A DNA stretch of 64,000 nucleotides from NCBI RefSeq assembly GCF_010111755.1, contig NC_088957.1, positions 806,001 through 870,000 of the forward strand, read 5' to 3'. This stretch comes from Nakaseomyces glabratus (lineage: Eukaryota; Ascomycota; Saccharomycetes; Saccharomycetales; Saccharomycetaceae). Below, one piece after another: positions 62,156 to 64,000 of this stretch. Numbering within the stretch: position 1 is the first letter of the stretch; each line of letters starts with the position of its first letter. A program made the position numbers and the translations under genes. The notes below the pieces were generated by a model. That model worked only from the letters and a program-made list of their open reading frames with translations. It had not been told where the DNA came from and searched no databases.

Positions 62156-63355
62156 GGCTGAGGATATATGCTCTAGTGTGACCCTATCAGTAATTTGTAA
62201 TTAGTACAGTATCGTGCTTTTTCATAGTTTACTGTGGATCAGTTTTTTCAAAGCTCTATAAATCTGTCGATGAGCTAGCAAATATCTAGAAGCTCTCTAC
62301 GCAAATGAATACATATGAGGATACATAGTTGAATGAGATATGGAATCAACTTTTTAGATCAGAAAGACTAATCGAAAAAAATTTATACTTTTCATAGGTG
62401 TATTACCTTCAAGACGATAACGCAGTAAATTTATTGTTCATCATTCAAAAAGTTCAATTCCAATCCCTCCAAAAGAAATAAATGATCTAATCATTTGTGT
62501 TTAAGAAAAAAAATGCATCAGAGGATCCAATTTATAATAGATATCCAGGAACTTTGTATATGGTCTTGCTTTGGTTCTGTAATTGATCCTTAAAATTTTT
62601 CTTTAAGATCAGTAGAAATTTGTAGTTTCCTATAATTCTGGTATCCCAGGAATAAAAAAACACTCCAATTTCCGAAGAAGCTGAAATGAATTCCAATACT
62701 GAGGGAAAGTAGAACATAATCAAGTAATACATGCTTAGAAAATTGTTTTATTCATCAGTAAAAGAAAAATATTAAAAATCATAGCAAAACATAAACAAAC
62801 ATATTTTCCAAAGTTCCCAGATTGGATAGCCTTATCCAACCCGATCCCCATCAAAATGGAGCACAGTAGTTTCATTAGCATTATAGAATCAGTCCATTTG
62901 AAGACAAAGTCTAAGTACAGGGCACGATAAACATCCAACAAATAGTAGTGTCAAAACTAATCTTCATAATCAGTTTATTACTCTCTATTTATACTGCCAA
63001 AGTGAAAAACTTTTTTTTACTTTCAGAAATTCCTAATGAAAAAAAAATGGGTAACCCGGACGGATTTTCAATAGGGTATGCTATCGTAATGTACGTATAA
63101 GATTCACCTGATATGTGTTCGTGCCTCGATATATTATTTAGGGTTTTGTAGTTTTTAGGGTTCTCTTGAACCCCAATCTGAATTAGCCTGCAGCCCTAAT
63201 TCCTTCTTTCTAGCTTTCAACACACTCCCCTTCAAAGTGGGTACTTGTATGGGCAATCAATACATTATAAGCAATCACTAGTGCATGTGAAACTATACTA
63301 ACGGCCGTTCTATGACTCTGAATCATCTAGAGCAGTAAGGTATTGAAATTGTGGT
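62156..63355. other. FLX1-TLG2 intergenic region, synteny break
   Basis: 1.2 kb, AT-rich. Two abutting minus-strand frames (62735-62941, 68 codons; 62532-62732, 66 codons) are hydrophobic and might be a broken gene, but I recognise no relative. FLX1 and TLG2 are on different chromosomes in S. cerevisiae, so a rearrangement boundary falls here. Confidence 0.4.
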
Positions 63356-64000
63356 ATGTTTAGAGATAGGACTAATCTGTACTTGTCCTACAGGCGGACG
63401 TTTCCGCACAATGTGAGGCTATCGAGCACGTACCGGGACGACAGCGATAAAGCCACTACTGAGTTTGATATTGACAATGAGGCATACCCAATGATAGAGA
63501 TGGGCGTACACAGTAAGGGTAAGAACACATTACCGCCGGTATTCATTGATATCGCTCGGGATATAGATGACTATTTGGACAAAGTTCGGGAGCACACTGC
63601 GAAATTGCACAAGTTATACCAGAAGAACTCGCTTCCAGGGTTCGAGGACAAGACTCACGATGAGAAGCTTATAGAAGATATTAGTTTCAAAGTGATACAG
63701 TTATTTCAGAAGTGTTACAATATTATGAAGAAACTAAAAGGTATATACGATGACCAGACGGTCGATGGTAGAAGGCTAAATAGAGGTGAGCTGATGATAC
63801 TGGATAATGTACAGAAAAGTTATGCCGATAAGATACAAATAGAAAGCAATAAATTTAGGGCACTACAGAACAACTACTTGAAATTCTTAAATAAGGATGA
63901 CTTGAAGCCCATAAGCAACAACACATTGAAAAGCAGTAGCGCAAATGAAACTGCGCTTTTAGAAGAAGATACAATTGGTGGTATTGGTGCTAGGGAGCAA
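63356..64000 (+). CDS. TLG2: t-SNARE Tlg2 (syntaxin), 5' part
   Basis: The first 215 codons, cut by the window edge with the frame open (S. cerevisiae Tlg2 is 397 aa). Tlg2 is the syntaxin-16-like SNARE of the trans-Golgi and endosomes, acting in endosome-to-Golgi transport and the Cvt pathway with Vps45. The start MFRDRTNLYLSYRRTFPHN is nearly invariant in Tlg2 and includes the N-terminal peptide bound by Vps45. The Habc region follows, with LPPVFIDIARDIDDYL, NSLPGFEDKTHDEKLIEDISFKVIQ and SNKFRALQNNYLKFLNKDDLKPI. The SNARE helix and membrane anchor would lie beyond the window. It is not next to FLX1 in S. cerevisiae. Confidence 0.96.
   Translation, partial: MFRDRTNLYLSYRRTFPHNVRLSSTYRDDSDKATTEFDIDNEAYPMIEMGVHSKGKNTLPPVFIDIARDIDDYLDKVREHTAKLHKLYQKNSLPGFEDKTHDEKLIEDISFKVIQLFQKCYNIMKKLKGIYDDQTVDGRRLNRGELMILDNVQKSYADKIQIESNKFRALQNNYLKFLNKDDLKPISNNTLKSSSANETALLEEDTIGGIGAREQ

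Overview
This is nuclear DNA from a budding yeast of the Saccharomycetaceae. Twenty-four protein genes can be named with reasonable to high confidence. None of the genes I recognise shows an intron, and all read in the standard code. The genes fall in two blocks that match Saccharomyces cerevisiae gene orders. The first block (REF2, LIP2, FAR10/VPS64, THI7, TOP3, EST1) follows the ancestral order now split between YLR233-YLR239 and YDR195-YDR206. The second (RHO3, RPI1, QDR, POG1, SIM1, AYR1, KGD1, STH1, RRT14, MET18, TAO3, ASG1, FKH1, CSM2, FLX1) follows YIL118 to YIL134 almost gene for gene. The long intergenic regions, single copies of genes that are paired in S. cerevisiae, and this junction of blocks fit Candida (Nakaseomyces) glabrata, probably chromosome G. 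The species is my inference and no database was searched.

Layout. 1-12 kb: REF2 (mRNA 3' end formation), LIP2 (lipoyl transfer), FAR10/VPS64 (FHA tail-anchored protein), THI7 (thiamine uptake), and the divergent pair TOP3 and EST1 (topoisomerase III, telomerase subunit). At 12 kb an intron-containing tRNA-Ile(UAU) sits where the two synteny blocks meet. 12.5-24 kb: RHO3 GTPase, a large RPI1-like regulator behind a 2.7 kb divergent promoter, the QDR2 drug/H+ antiporter with a Pdr1-type site upstream, and POG1. 24.1-28.3 kb: a 4.1 kb stretch with no convincing gene. 28-42.6 kb: SIM1 (SUN wall protein), AYR1 (lipid reductase), KGD1 (2-oxoglutarate dehydrogenase E1 with CCAAT boxes), RPL9, STH1 (RSC ATPase), RRT14 (PAC sites upstream). 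42.9-62 kb: MET18, a possible unannotated small gene, the very large TAO3, ASG1, FKH1, CSM2 and FLX1. At the right edge the first 215 codons of TLG2 run off the window.

Most genes are unrelated housekeeping functions. Two metabolic links stand out: LIP2 makes the lipoyl groups needed by the complex that contains KGD1, and THI7 imports the vitamin precursor of the KGD1 cofactor. I found no transposon, CRISPR, prophage or clearly transferred gene cluster, and no previously undescribed system. The points most worth a second look are the 4.1 kb empty stretch with a Pol III-like cassette, the hairpin plus drug-response element upstream of QDR2, perfect inverted repeats near SIM1 and THI7, the short EST1, and a possible small gene at 46.4 kb.
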